From: an uncultured Dorea sp.
GTDB taxonomy: Bacteria; Bacillota; Clostridia; Lachnospirales; Lachnospiraceae
Length of the DNA: 64,000 nt
Reading direction: 5' to 3'
Assembly (NCBI GenBank): GCA_910584265.1
Contig: CAJTZE010000009.1
Coordinates: 8,491-72,490, forward strand
The notes under the pieces are model-generated. The model was given only the letters and a program-made list of their open reading frames with translations. It did not search any database and was not told where the DNA came from. The position numbers and the translations under genes are program-made. Shown one piece after another: positions 34,694 through 43,017 of this stretch; position 1 is the stretch's first letter, and each line of letters begins with the position of its first letter.

Positions 34694-35242
34694 CTATGCT
34701 TCAGCTTCTGCGGCCGGAGCCTCTTCAGCTGCCGCCTCTGCAGGTGTGCAGTTTTCTGCTCCGCCCTGCTCTGCGATCTGATTAAGAACGCGTGCAAGAT
34801 TGGTGATCGGTGACTGCATGCTTCCAAGCAATCTGGAAATAAGCTCTTCTCTTGAAGGAATCTTCGCCAGCTCTGCAAGACCTGCCGCGTCATACTTCTC
34901 GCCTTCCACCACGCCTGCTTTTAATTCAAGAGCTTTCGCATCCTTTGCAAACTTAGCAAGGATTCTTGCCGGTGCCGTCGCATCATCTTTAGAAATCGCG
35001 ATAGCGCTCGGGCCTTCCAGATACTCGTCTAACTGAGCAAAATCTGTACCTTCAAAAGCTCTCTTCATCATAGTATTCTTACAAACCTTGTAAACAACGC
35101 CGGCTTCTCTCAACTCTTTACGAAGAGCTGTATCCTGAGCAACCGTCAGTCCGCGGTAATCAACCAGCACGATTGACTGCGCGCCTTCCACATCATTCAC
35201 GATGGCCTGTACGATAGGTTGTTTCAATTCAACTTTTGCCAC
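34694..35242 (-). CDS. rplJ: Ribosomal protein L10
   Basis: The base of the ribosomal stalk, binding 23S rRNA and L7/L12 dimers. The 182-residue product has the YRGLTVAQDTALRKELREAGV segment and KNTMMKRAFEG typical of L10, with an Ala/Glu-rich tail. The start is GTG at 35240-35242 after GGAGG. It is normally preceded by rplA, but here a 6.5 kb block intervenes; it has its own promoter and an L10-type leader. Confidence 0.97.
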   Translation of the reverse strand: MAKVELKQPIVQAIVNDVEGAQSIVLVDYRGLTVAQDTALRKELREAGVVYKVCKNTMMKRAFEGTDFAQLDEYLEGPSAIAISKDDATAPARILAKFAKDAKALELKAGVVEGEKYDAAGLAELAKIPSREELISRLLGSMQSPITNLARVLNQIAEQGGAENCTPAEAAAEEAPAAEAEA

Positions 35243-35420
35243 GAATGGTGCACCTCCTTATAGATTTTGGTTTATACACCGCCGATAGATATAGTAAAGC
35301 CTCTATATCAGAAGACATAGAGGCTCGTAAATTCATACATCCGTATCAAATCTATTCTTCCTCGGCAGGCGTCACTTGTCCTTACGCTTTCATAAGCACC
35401 TGCTGTCTTCGGCAGTCTTT
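35243..35420 (-). ncRNA. L10 leader (autoregulatory 5' UTR of rplJL)
   Basis: The minus-strand leader starts with a CTGCCGAAGACAGCAGGTG segment and later has CGCCTGCCGAGG, the conserved paired elements of the L10 leader family. GCAGGTG (35397-35403) can pair with CGCCTGC (35365-35371). Further on, arms AGCCTCTAT (35317-35325 on this strand) and ATAGAGGCT (35298-35306) form a hairpin followed by TTTACTAT, a plausible attenuator. Binding of L10(L12)4 to the leader is known to repress rplJL in Firmicutes. Confidence 0.85.
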
Positions 35421-35424
35421 TATA

Positions 35425-35453
35425 AAAATAGCACAGCTGCCGAAACATGTCAA
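35425..35453 (-). promoter_or_regulatory. Promoter of rplJ-rplL
   Basis: TTGACA (35448-35453), a 17-base spacer and TATTTT (35425-35430) on the minus strand, directly before the L10 leader. It sits between rplJ and the divergent amidase gene. Confidence 0.75.
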
Positions 35454-35560
35454 CACCTTTCCGCGTATTTTTACGGCTCATTTTCCCAAGCACTATTGAC
35501 ACCGCGCAGAAAAGACATCAAAATGTAATCATATTTCAGAAACAGGAAAGGAACGGACAC

Positions 35561-36385
35561 ATGAAAAAATTACTTGTCATATTATTATGCGCCGCCCTGC
35601 TTACAGCCGGATGTTCAACTTCCCGCCCGGAAGCTGTCCAGAAAACGCAGGAAGAACCAGAAGCCTCTGCCGGACAGGATGAGAATAAGGGAACCGAGTC
35701 CCCGGCATCTCCCACACCAAAATCCCCTGACAGCACAGAGACAGAACCTCTGACAAATGGGCGGATCATCGTACTTGACCCGGGACATTCCGCCGTTGTT
35801 GCCGAAGGAACCGAACCTCTCGGACCCGGCTCAAGCGAATACAAGAGTGCAGATGCCAGCGGCACTGCCGGAGTCAGCACCGGAATCCCGGAATATGAGC
35901 TGACCTTAAGCATCGCCCTGCAGCTCAGGCAGGAACTCACCGCCCGCGGCTACACGGTCCTGATGACCAGAGAATCCAATGACGTTCCCATCAGCTGCAT
36001 CCAGCGGGCCGACGTAGCGAATAATGCCGGGGCAGATGCCTATGTCCGGATCCACGCGAACGGCTCCGAAGACCCTTCCGCAACCGGTGCAATGACGATC
36101 TGTACTACCCCGCAGAGTCCCTATGTCCCGGAATTATACACCGCAAGCAGGCATCTCTCCGACTGTATTCTCGAAGCATTCTGCGCCTCAACCGGCTGTA
36201 CGCAGAGCGCCGTCTGGGAAACAGATTCTATGAGCGGCAATAACTGGAGCCGGGTTCCGGTTACCATCTTAGAAATGGGCTATATGAGCAATCCGCAGGA
36301 AGACGAGCTCCTGCAGACCCCTGAATATCAGCAGAAGATCGTACAGGGCACCGCTAATGGAATCGACGCTTTCTGCGGATATTAG
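35561..36385 (+). CDS. N-acetylmuramoyl-L-alanine amidase (Amidase_3), lipoprotein
   Basis: A 274-residue secreted lipoprotein: signal MKKLLVILLCAALLTAGC with the lipid Cys at 18, then a 45-residue Ser/Pro/Glu linker. The catalytic domain has the zinc ligands of Amidase_3 enzymes: His76 in VLDPGHSA, a Glu in GIPEYELTL, His in YVRIHANGS, and the catalytic Glu in TILEMGYMSNPQED. It would cut the bond between MurNAc and the stem peptide. AGGAAAGGAA precedes the ATG. It diverges from rplJ, starts the envelope block and ends at a shared terminator. Confidence 0.9.
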   Translation: MKKLLVILLCAALLTAGCSTSRPEAVQKTQEEPEASAGQDENKGTESPASPTPKSPDSTETEPLTNGRIIVLDPGHSAVVAEGTEPLGPGSSEYKSADASGTAGVSTGIPEYELTLSIALQLRQELTARGYTVLMTRESNDVPISCIQRADVANNAGADAYVRIHANGSEDPSATGAMTICTTPQSPYVPELYTASRHLSDCILEAFCASTGCTQSAVWETDSMSGNNWSRVPVTILEMGYMSNPQEDELLQTPEYQQKIVQGTANGIDAFCGY

Positions 36386-36443
36386 AAGATTAAAGCAAGA
36401 GTGCGCCTTGCACACTCCCGGAGGGTTTCGTAATATAGGTATT

Positions 36444-36480
36444 AAGAAAAAGAACCGCCTCCTAGGCGGTTCTTTTTCTT
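36444..36480. terminator. Bidirectional terminator, amidase / zinc-ribbon gene
   Basis: A near-perfect inverted repeat (arms 36444-36460 and 36464-36480) around AACCGCC and GGCGGTT with A- and T-rich ends. The stop codon of the minus-strand gene lies inside the loop. Confidence 0.85.
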
Positions 36481-37151
36481 ACGATACATATTATGAAAGC
36501 CGCAATCGATGAAATCAGCATCACGGTGCTTCCAAGCAAAAGCAGTGTATGGCCGATTTCATACTTCACGCCCACATCTACATTCACATCAAAAGCGCTC
36601 AAGAGATGGTTTGCCGCACTTGTATAGCTTGAAACCTGCGAGAGATTCTCTGAAACAGCTTTATTTACACAGAGTACAAAAACCATAAAAAATGCCGAGC
36701 CTGCCACAGACACCATATTAAGCCTGAAAATATTGGCGGCAGCCAGCCCTATGGCTGCAACAACGCAGATTATAATAAAAATCATGATATACCCCGCGCT
36801 CTCTGGCGAAAACTGCTTTACCAGCTTCATTGAATCCATTAGGCTCATGCTTCCGCCGATTCCCAGCGCCGAAGCTGACAGGTAGGGCAGAAATACCGAT
36901 ACCAGCGTCATCACACAGCCTGCCCAAAAGATATAATTTCCAATATTATATGACTTTCCCCCCATTCCCAAACCAGCAGTGCCTGTTTGCGCCGGAGCAT
37001 ATGGTTTCACACCAGATGGATGGACCATCGGTCCCCCCGGTTTTTTTGGAGTCCCTCCCGGACTCCCGGCCTGAACACCTGACGGCTTTCCGCAGGATGG
37101 GCAGAATTTGACACTGTCCGGCATAGAAGTCCCACAGTATTTACAGAACAT
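36462..37151 (-). CDS. Zinc-ribbon membrane protein with four membrane segments
   Basis: A 229-residue protein: an N-terminal zinc ribbon (C3, C6, C17, C20), a Gly/Pro-rich linker to about residue 70, then four hydrophobic segments (about 72-95, 120-142, 145-165 and 203-224). Such zinc-ribbon-plus-membrane proteins are common in Lachnospiraceae and have no settled role. It is divergent from the lectin-like operon and shares its upstream region. The ATG has a GGAGGAG site. Confidence 0.72.
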   Translation of the reverse strand: MFCKYCGTSMPDSVKFCPSCGKPSGVQAGSPGGTPKKPGGPMVHPSGVKPYAPAQTGTAGLGMGGKSYNIGNYIFWAGCVMTLVSVFLPYLSASALGIGGSMSLMDSMKLVKQFSPESAGYIMIFIIICVVAAIGLAAANIFRLNMVSVAGSAFFMVFVLCVNKAVSENLSQVSSYTSAANHLLSAFDVNVDVGVKYEIGHTLLLLGSTVMLISSIAAFIICIVRKRTA

Positions 37152-37275
37152 AACGCTCTCCTCCTTTGTATAAAATATGACTTTTATTCCCCATCATTTT
37201 TATTGTAACATCATAAGACAAAAAAAGACAGTATCATAGCGTCATTTTATAAATTCCTCCATATTTTGATATTAT

Positions 37276-37304
37276 TTGTCGAGACATGGAAGATGTGGTA
37301 TAAT
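37276..37304 (+). promoter_or_regulatory. Promoter of the lectin-like / GH3 / zinc-ribbon operon
   Basis: TTGTCG (37276-37281), a 17-base spacer and a perfect TATAAT (37299-37304). The inferred transcript begins near 37311, about 68 bases before the first ATG. Confidence 0.7.
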
Positions 37305-37378
37305 GTCTAAAGCTGATTGTTTTACAGATTTCAGCAGAAAAATTGTACTATATTAGAGAACCAATCGGGAGGAAAAAC

Positions 37379-38203
37379 ATGTTTTGTCATAATTGTGGAA
37401 CAGAATTAGAAGAAGGAAGCGCGTTCTGCCCCGAATGCGGCACCCCGCAGTTCGATGAACCGGCGCCGGATCATGTGCACGGCGGCCTGCAGGACGAACC
37501 GTCATCCAGCAGGCTCCTCGAAAGCAAAGACACCGTCTCAGAAGGCAGCAGCCGGCGGTTTTTGATTGTCATTATTCTCATCGTTATCCTTGGAATCGCA
37601 TTAGGAGCCGGAGGCTTTCTTTTATACCAGAAAATGTCTTCCCCAAGCCCTGGAAAAGCAGAAACAGCCGCCGGAAAAGACGCTTCCTCCAGCCAGAACT
37701 CTGACAAGAGCGGCAAGGATGAAACGGCAAGCACAAAAGAAGCTGACACCGATGACGGAAAGGCAGATGAGAAAAGCACCGAAGAGGAAACGCCCGCACC
37801 GAAGGAGGTTACATATATCCATGAATACACCGTTGTGCAGGGCATGCGTACCTGGTCAGATGCCAAAACCTACTGCGAAGCACAGGGCGGACATCTGGCA
37901 ACTGCCGTCAGCCAAGATGAATACAATCAAATATTAGCCAAAGCCAATGAAAACGGATGCGTAGTACTGTGGATTGGCGGCCAGCGCCTGCAGGACGGCT
38001 CCTTCGGGTGGGTAACCGGCGAAGAATTTGCATTCAGCGCATGGGCGGCCGGCGAGCCGAACAACGACGGCGGATCCGAAAACTGCCTGGGCTTAATGAA
38101 GGTAAACGGAAACTGGAGCATGTATGATATGCCGAACGATATAAGCGCCTATTACAGCTCTTCAAAGGTCGGCTTTATCATGGAAAAGGATATTGCACAA
38201 TAA
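37379..38203 (+). CDS. Zinc-ribbon, membrane-anchored C-type-lectin-like protein
   Basis: A 274-residue protein with three parts. The N-terminal zinc ribbon has C3, C6, C17, C20 and should lie in the cytosol. One membrane helix follows at about 60-83, then a low-complexity Ser/Lys/Glu stalk (88-142). The extracytoplasmic part (about 146-268) looks like a C-type lectin domain: WSDAKTYCEAQGGHLA near the start, LWIGGQR, WVTGEEFAFSAWAAGEPNND with an EPN motif at 226-228, C236, and NWSMYD near 246-250 in the place of the WND motif. EPN in such folds often marks a Ca2+/sugar site. The ligand is unknown; wall glycans are a reasonable guess. Confidence 0.78.
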   Translation: MFCHNCGTELEEGSAFCPECGTPQFDEPAPDHVHGGLQDEPSSSRLLESKDTVSEGSSRRFLIVIILIVILGIALGAGGFLLYQKMSSPSPGKAETAAGKDASSSQNSDKSGKDETASTKEADTDDGKADEKSTEEETPAPKEVTYIHEYTVVQGMRTWSDAKTYCEAQGGHLATAVSQDEYNQILAKANENGCVVLWIGGQRLQDGSFGWVTGEEFAFSAWAAGEPNNDGGSENCLGLMKVNGNWSMYDMPNDISAYYSSSKVGFIMEKDIAQ

Positions 38204-38205
38204 CT

Positions 38206-39435
38206 ATGAAGACAAAAATCACAACACTATTTCTAACAGGCATTATCCTCGCCTCCATAAGCTTAAGCAGCTGCAGCCGCAGGACTCCGGAGCCGGAAGA
38301 ACCGGAGCATACCGCCGACGCAATTTCGGACTCCGCCGGAGAGGATATTCCGCAGGATGACGGCGGAGCACCCGAAGAAACCATAGAGCCAGAAGAGCTG
38401 CAGCTCCGCAGCATATTATCCGAAATGACACTGGAGGAAAAGGTGTGCCAACTGTTCATGATAACACCGGAGCAGCTAACCCATGTGGGAACCGTTGTGC
38501 AGGCGGGCGAAACCACAAAGGCCGCTTTACAGCAGTACCCGGTAGGCGGGCTGATTTATTTTCAGCAGAATATTGTAGACGAACAGCAGCTAAAGGATAT
38601 GATCACGGACACTCAGTCCTATTCCAAATATCCTCTTTTCATCGGGGTAGACGAGGAGGGCGGTTCTCTGGTCGCAAGAATTGCCAACAGCGATGGATTT
38701 TCGGTAGAGAAATTTCCCGACATGCGCGTAATCGGTGATTCACAGGATTACAGCGAGGCCTGCCGCGCCGGACAGACCATCGGAAGCTATCTCCATGAGC
38801 TGGGCTTTAACATGGATTTCGCACCTGTTGCAGATGTATTGACCAATCCTTCCAATACCGTGATCGGGGTAAGATCCTTTGGGCCGGATCCCGAGGTCGA
38901 TGCACAAATGACTGCGAATGTGGTAAAGGGACTGCAGGAGCAGGGAGTATGCGCCGTGCTGAAGCATTTCCCAGGCCACGGCGGAACCGACGGCGACAGC
39001 CATGAAAACGCCGTGGCAAATGACCGAACCTTAGACCAGCTGCAGAGCACGGAATTTCTCCCATTTGCCTCCGGCATTCACGCAGGCGCCGGCTGCGTAA
39101 TGGCCGGACACATTTCCCTTCCCTCAGTAACGGCAGAGCCCCTTCCCGCCACACTTTCACGGGAAATTATGACCGATTTACTAAGGGGATCCCTCGGCTT
39201 TGACGGAATCATCATCACCGATTCCATGCAGATGGGCGCAATTACGAATTATTACACGCCGGAGGATGCCGCCGTGAAGTCAATTGCAGCCGGAGCCGAC
39301 ATCATCCTGATGCCGGAGAATTTTGAACAGGCATATCAGGGTATCCTAAACGCCGTACAAGACGGAACTCTTACCGTAGAACGGATCGACGAATCTGTTT
39401 ACCGGATACTGCACTATAAGCTTTTTCAGAACTAA
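38206..39435 (+). CDS. Glycoside hydrolase family 3 beta-N-acetylhexosaminidase, lipoprotein (NagZ-like)
   Basis: A 409-residue lipoprotein with lipid Cys at 23. The GH3 domain (about 75-405) has IGVDEEGG (147-154), the NagZ-type motif KHFPGHGGTDGDSH at 253-266 whose Asp-His pair is the acid/base system of GH3 hexosaminidases, and the nucleophile D339 in FDGIIITDSMQMGAI. It should release GlcNAc from peptidoglycan fragments outside the membrane, unlike the cytosolic enzyme of enterobacteria. It begins two bases after the lectin-like gene, so both are co-expressed. Confidence 0.9.
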   Translation: MKTKITTLFLTGIILASISLSSCSRRTPEPEEPEHTADAISDSAGEDIPQDDGGAPEETIEPEELQLRSILSEMTLEEKVCQLFMITPEQLTHVGTVVQAGETTKAALQQYPVGGLIYFQQNIVDEQQLKDMITDTQSYSKYPLFIGVDEEGGSLVARIANSDGFSVEKFPDMRVIGDSQDYSEACRAGQTIGSYLHELGFNMDFAPVADVLTNPSNTVIGVRSFGPDPEVDAQMTANVVKGLQEQGVCAVLKHFPGHGGTDGDSHENAVANDRTLDQLQSTEFLPFASGIHAGAGCVMAGHISLPSVTAEPLPATLSREIMTDLLRGSLGFDGIIITDSMQMGAITNYYTPEDAAVKSIAAGADIILMPENFEQAYQGILNAVQDGTLTVERIDESVYRILHYKLFQN

Positions 39436-39515
39436 CATGTATCCAAAGATATATCACCAGATATATTTTAGATAAAAACTAACTATATATATTATTTATT
39501 ACAGGAGGAAAACAA

Positions 39516-40193
39516 ATGGCTTTATTTGACAAAATGAAAGATTCCATCTCGCTTGCAGGACAGGAAGTCTCTCAAAAAGCAAAAACAACGACTGAAAGTA
39601 TTAGGATTGGGAACCAGATAAAAGCAAACGACCGGATGATCGAAAAACTCACCTATCAGGTAGGCGTACAGTGCGTCTCCATACATCTGAATGACTCCAA
39701 TTCAGAATATGCAGATTTATTTGCCGAGATTCTCCGGCTGAAACAGGAAAATCAGAGATACCAGACAGAGCTTCAGCATATCACAGCTCAGAACACATGC
39801 CCGCAATGTGGATTTGGAAATAATATGGCGGCAAAATTCTGCATCAGCTGCGGCGCTCCTCTTCTGTCCGCTCCAGCAGGCGTAAAACCCTGCCCCAAAT
39901 GTGGATTCATGAATACAGAAGACGCATCCTTCTGTGTGGAATGCGGCGCCCCGATACTAAAGGCTCCGGAAGTACCGTCCGCACCACCTATACCGCCTGT
40001 GCCTCAGGCTTCAGAAGCTCCGTCAGTTCCCGAAGAAGCACCGGCTCCTTCAGAAGCTCCCGGACCGCAGCCGGATGAGGCCGCCGGAGTACATTTAGAA
40101 AAACCAACAACGGCAGATATCTGCAAAAACTGTGGCGCCGAGCTGGGCAAAGACTCCTTATTCTGCACAGAATGCGGCACAAAACGAGATTAA
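39516..40193 (+). CDS. Triple zinc-ribbon protein
   Basis: A 225-residue protein without membrane segments. The N-terminal 90 residues are helical and begin MALFDKMKDSISLAGQEVSQ, a start common to zinc-ribbon proteins of this group. Two zinc ribbons follow (CPQC...CISC about 94-112 and CPKC...CVEC about 124-142), then a Pro/Ala/Glu-rich linker, and a third ribbon at the C-terminus (CKNC...CTEC). It may be an adaptor that binds other members of the cluster; that is a guess. The 80-base gap before it contains short AT-rich inverted sequences and an AGGAGG site. Confidence 0.7.
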   Translation: MALFDKMKDSISLAGQEVSQKAKTTTESIRIGNQIKANDRMIEKLTYQVGVQCVSIHLNDSNSEYADLFAEILRLKQENQRYQTELQHITAQNTCPQCGFGNNMAAKFCISCGAPLLSAPAGVKPCPKCGFMNTEDASFCVECGAPILKAPEVPSAPPIPPVPQASEAPSVPEEAPAPSEAPGPQPDEAAGVHLEKPTTADICKNCGAELGKDSLFCTECGTKRD

Positions 40194-40208
40194 TGAGGAG
40201 AATCAAGA

Positions 40209-40781
40209 ATGAAGACTAATACCAAAACAGACCGTCCAAAAAAAGCAGACAAAGATAGGATTGCCACAGTTATAGCCGCAATTCTGATCGTCCTCTTTCT
40301 GGGCGGCAGTGTGTTCATCGGACTTACAGGAAGCGGCATTGCAGGAGATAAGAAAAGCCTTGTCTCAGACAAAGACATTGAGGAGGCTGATCTTCAGATG
40401 AATTCCGGCAGTTCCGAAGACAGCATCACCATTCTTGCCCTTGACGAAGATATCACCGTTACCCCAAACGGTGTATCCGCTCAGCCATCCGCAAAGGCAG
40501 ACACATCCTCTGACGGAGATTACATTCTTCCGGACAGCGGCACAAAATATCTGACCGACGCAGATGTATCCGGCTTATCCGAACAGGAGCTCAAACTAGC
40601 AAGAAATGAAATTATAGCCCGTCATGGAAGAAAATTTGACAGCCAGGATATAAAAGAATATTTTGAAAGCAAAAGCTGGTATCATGGAACGGTTGATCCC
40701 GATACCTTTGACGCTAATATTAATTCCTATCTCAGTGCTGTAGAATTTGCTAACATTGATCTAATCAAAAAATATGAGTAA
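40209..40781 (+). CDS. Membrane-anchored YARHG-domain protein
   Basis: A 190-residue protein with one membrane helix near the N-terminus (about 17-38), a linker, and a C-terminal YARHG domain: LSEQELKLARNEIIARHGRKF then YFESKSWYHG and a Y-x-x-LSAVEFANIDLIKKYE end. YARHG domains lie outside the membrane in many Firmicutes, often with wall- or peptidase-related parts. It lies 15 bases after the triple zinc-ribbon gene and 14 before the TcaA-like gene, in one operon. Confidence 0.85.
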   Translation: MKTNTKTDRPKKADKDRIATVIAAILIVLFLGGSVFIGLTGSGIAGDKKSLVSDKDIEEADLQMNSGSSEDSITILALDEDITVTPNGVSAQPSAKADTSSDGDYILPDSGTKYLTDADVSGLSEQELKLARNEIIARHGRKFDSQDIKEYFESKSWYHGTVDPDTFDANINSYLSAVEFANIDLIKKYE

Positions 40782-40795
40782 AGGAGCTGATATCG

Positions 40796-42013
40796 ATGTT
40801 TTGTCCGGAATGCGGAAGCAAAAATGATGATAACGCTGTCTTCTGCCGCAATTGCGGAACCAGCCTTCAGAACACAGAAACCACAGCGCAGGCTTCTTCT
40901 TCAGCGAAAAAAGCAGGCCTGTCGTCTAACGACAAGATTCTCTTGATTGAGTTATTCATCGCGCTGCTTTCTATTGTTTTATTTATTTTCATGTATAACC
41001 TGCACTTCAGCGCCAAAAGCACTGCCGCAAAATATGCGGAAGCAGTTTTTAAGGCAGACTGGAACACACTGTATGACACGCTATACATAGAAGATTCTGA
41101 CGATTTCACAACAAAAGAAGCCTTTGTTACTGCGCAGAGCCTTAACGCACAGGCAGAAAAGCAGTATATCAGTATTTTAGATGTAAAAAAATTATCCGGT
41201 GGTTTCTCCAACAAAGCATACCGTGTATCTTACCGTTTAGAGAACCAGCCGGATTCAATGACGATTGAATTGAAACGGAAAGGACTTGCATGGAAGGTAT
41301 CAGAAAATCCATACTTATCCCCAAATTATATGATAACCGTTCCCGCAGGAGCATCTGTCTCCTTAGACACCATTGCAGTTTCCGGCAGTCTGAAGCCTTC
41401 TGAAAAAATTAAGGGCTTTGACACCTACGTGATCCCGCAGGTATTCGGCGCGGCGCATTTTGTGGAATTAAGCGGCGGCGAGCTAGCGGATTCCAGCCAG
41501 CTGTTCTCATACTATGACAGCGGCGATTCCGAATCCAATCTACAGGCTTCCGTTATAACCGCACAGTATAACAAAGAAACCATCGAAACGGTTATGAAAC
41601 AGGGCGGGACAGACCTGAAGGAAATCCTGGAATCCGCCGCGTCAAACAAGAAGTTCAGTGATGTCAAAGCATTTGAAGATACCTTCGATACCTACAAGGA
41701 AGACATGATCAATGCTTATGAATATCTCCGGGACAATACCTTCGGCTGTGCCAGTTCAAACTATTCTCTTACAAAGTATCAGCTTTCTAACGGCGAGATG
41801 AACGGCAGAGTAACCAGCGGCGGAGATAATAATACCCTAATAGAAGTAATTATCAAAGGAAATTATTCCTACGAAAGTTCCTCCATTTCATGGGGCGGAA
41901 GCACCTATACAAATGACGGGGACGGCACCTGCTCGCATACATTATATTACATAAAAGACGGAGGTGTCTGGAAGCTGTACCAAATGGAACTTGACACCTA
42001 CGGCATCTATTAA
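40796..42013 (+). CDS. Zinc-ribbon TcaA-like membrane protein
   Basis: A 405-residue protein: zinc ribbon with C3, C6, C17 and C20, one membrane helix at about 48-68, and a large extracytoplasmic region of about 330 residues. The first part (KYAEAVFKADWNTLYDTLY, then VSYRLENQ and KGLAWKVSENPY) resembles the TcaA family, linked in staphylococci to glycopeptide sensitivity. The C-terminal part (about 290-405), ending in LYYIKDGGVWKLYQMELD, is an NTF2-like fold candidate. It is the last gene of the operon and ends before a terminator. Confidence 0.72.
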   Translation: MFCPECGSKNDDNAVFCRNCGTSLQNTETTAQASSSAKKAGLSSNDKILLIELFIALLSIVLFIFMYNLHFSAKSTAAKYAEAVFKADWNTLYDTLYIEDSDDFTTKEAFVTAQSLNAQAEKQYISILDVKKLSGGFSNKAYRVSYRLENQPDSMTIELKRKGLAWKVSENPYLSPNYMITVPAGASVSLDTIAVSGSLKPSEKIKGFDTYVIPQVFGAAHFVELSGGELADSSQLFSYYDSGDSESNLQASVITAQYNKETIETVMKQGGTDLKEILESAASNKKFSDVKAFEDTFDTYKEDMINAYEYLRDNTFGCASSNYSLTKYQLSNGEMNGRVTSGGDNNTLIEVIIKGNYSYESSSISWGGSTYTNDGDGTCSHTLYYIKDGGVWKLYQMELDTYGIY

Positions 42014-42040
42014 GAATCTGCATATTGCAAAAGAAAAAGA

Positions 42041-42068
42041 GCCCCCTCAGGCCAAAACCTGAGAGGGC
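42041..42068. terminator. Terminator between the converging TcaA-like gene and rplA
   Basis: Arms GCCCCCTCAGG (42041-42051) and CCTGAGAGGGC (42058-42068) with one weak pair. On the minus strand it is followed by CTTTTTCTTTT, so it ends the rplK-rplA transcript; the plus reading is followed by TTTTAT. Confidence 0.8.
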
Positions 42069-42091
42069 TTTTATCTCCTGCCAATTAACGA

Positions 42092-42784
42092 TTAAACCAG
42101 CTTTGCCGGATTAATCTTCACGCCAGGTCCCATGGTAGATGTAAGCGTCACGCTCTTTAAGAACTGCCCCTTAACTGCCGCCGGTCTGGCCTTGATAATT
42201 GCATCAATAAGCGTCTGGAAGTTGTCTGCAAGTTGTTCCTCAGAGAAAGATACCTTTCCGATCGGAACATGGATAATATTTGTCTTGTCAAGTCTGTATT
42301 CAATCTTACCTGCTTTGATATCGTTAACAGCCTTTGTAACATCCATCGTTACGGTACCGGCCTTTGGATTCGGCATAAGTCCCTTTGGTCCAAGCACACG
42401 TCCGATACGGCCTACGATACCCATCATGTCCGGTGTTGCAACAACTACGTCAAATTCAAACCAGTTTTCTTTCTGGATCTTCTCGATCAGTTCCATTCCG
42501 CCAACGTAATCTGCTCCGGCCGCCTCTGCCTCTGCAGCCTTTGCATCCTTCGCAAATACTAAGATACGAACCTTCTTACCTGTTCCATGCGGAAGTACAA
42601 CTGCACCTCGGATCTGCTGATCTGCATGACGTCCATCACATCCGGTTCTGATATGAGCTTCAACAGTTTCGTCAAACTTAGCTGCCGCGGTCTTCTTAAC
42701 AAGGGAAATCGCCTCTTCCTTGTCGTAAAGATTTCCTCTTTCAATATTCTTAGCAGCCTCAATATATTTCTTTCCTCGTTTCAT
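42092..42784 (-). CDS. rplA: Ribosomal protein L1
   Basis: The 230-residue L1 protein, which forms the L1 stalk and can repress its own mRNA. It begins MKRGKKYIEAAKNIE and has the conserved GLMPNPKAGTVT and RIGRVLGPKG stretches. It follows rplK but with an unusual 230-base spacer rich in repeats. The transcript ends just after it, so L1 and L11 are no longer linked to L10 and L12. Confidence 0.98.
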   Translation of the reverse strand: MKRGKKYIEAAKNIERGNLYDKEEAISLVKKTAAAKFDETVEAHIRTGCDGRHADQQIRGAVVLPHGTGKKVRILVFAKDAKAAEAEAAGADYVGGMELIEKIQKENWFEFDVVVATPDMMGIVGRIGRVLGPKGLMPNPKAGTVTMDVTKAVNDIKAGKIEYRLDKTNIIHVPIGKVSFSEEQLADNFQTLIDAIIKARPAAVKGQFLKSVTLTSTMGPGVKINPAKLV

Positions 42785-42792
42785 TAAAAAAT

Positions 42793-42828
42793 ACCTCCTT
42801 GTGGTAATGTCGGGATAACCCTCCCACT
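42793..42828 (-). promoter_or_regulatory. Conserved leader motif before rplA
   Basis: On the minus strand GTGGGAGGG is followed within about 20 bases by CATTACCACAAGGAGGTA. The same pair of blocks precedes rplK. GTGG can pair with CCAC next to the ribosome site, so the motif may be the L1 target for translational control. Confidence 0.5.
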
Positions 42829-42846
42829 GTGTTATATCATTGTAAT

Positions 42847-43012
42847 CACTAAGTTTCGTCTGCGCTTACGCCTGATTTCACTAAGTTGCTTACTTAAGGA
42901 AGTTCTTTTCGCTAAGCTCGGTCTTCGCCCTCCGGCTCGCCCTTGCTAATCTCAAAGAACGGCCTCGCACTAAGTTCAATCTGCGCTTACGCTTGATTTC
43001 ACTAAGTTGCTT
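42847..43012. repeat. Two 45-base direct repeats in the rplK-rplA spacer
   Basis: Copies at 42847-42891 and 42968-43012 agree at 41 of 45 positions. Each begins and ends with CACTAAGT and carries a central GCGCTTACGC core. Between them lies a degenerate third unit with CGCTAAGC and CTTGCTAATC ends, framed by GTTCTTT and AAAGAAC. The second copy ends six bases before the rplK stop codon. Confidence 0.75.
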
Positions 43013-43017
43013 TCGGC

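Noticed and set aside
33561..34781. 406-codon plus-strand frame across the Na/Pi gene, rplL and part of rplJ
   Set aside because: It runs antisense through three real genes and two regulatory gaps, is low-complexity (Ser/Ala/Pro-rich), and has no support.
42847..43012. CRISPR-like array
   Set aside because: Only two good copies with a single long spacer, no cas genes, and location within a ribosomal operon; better seen as a repeat element.
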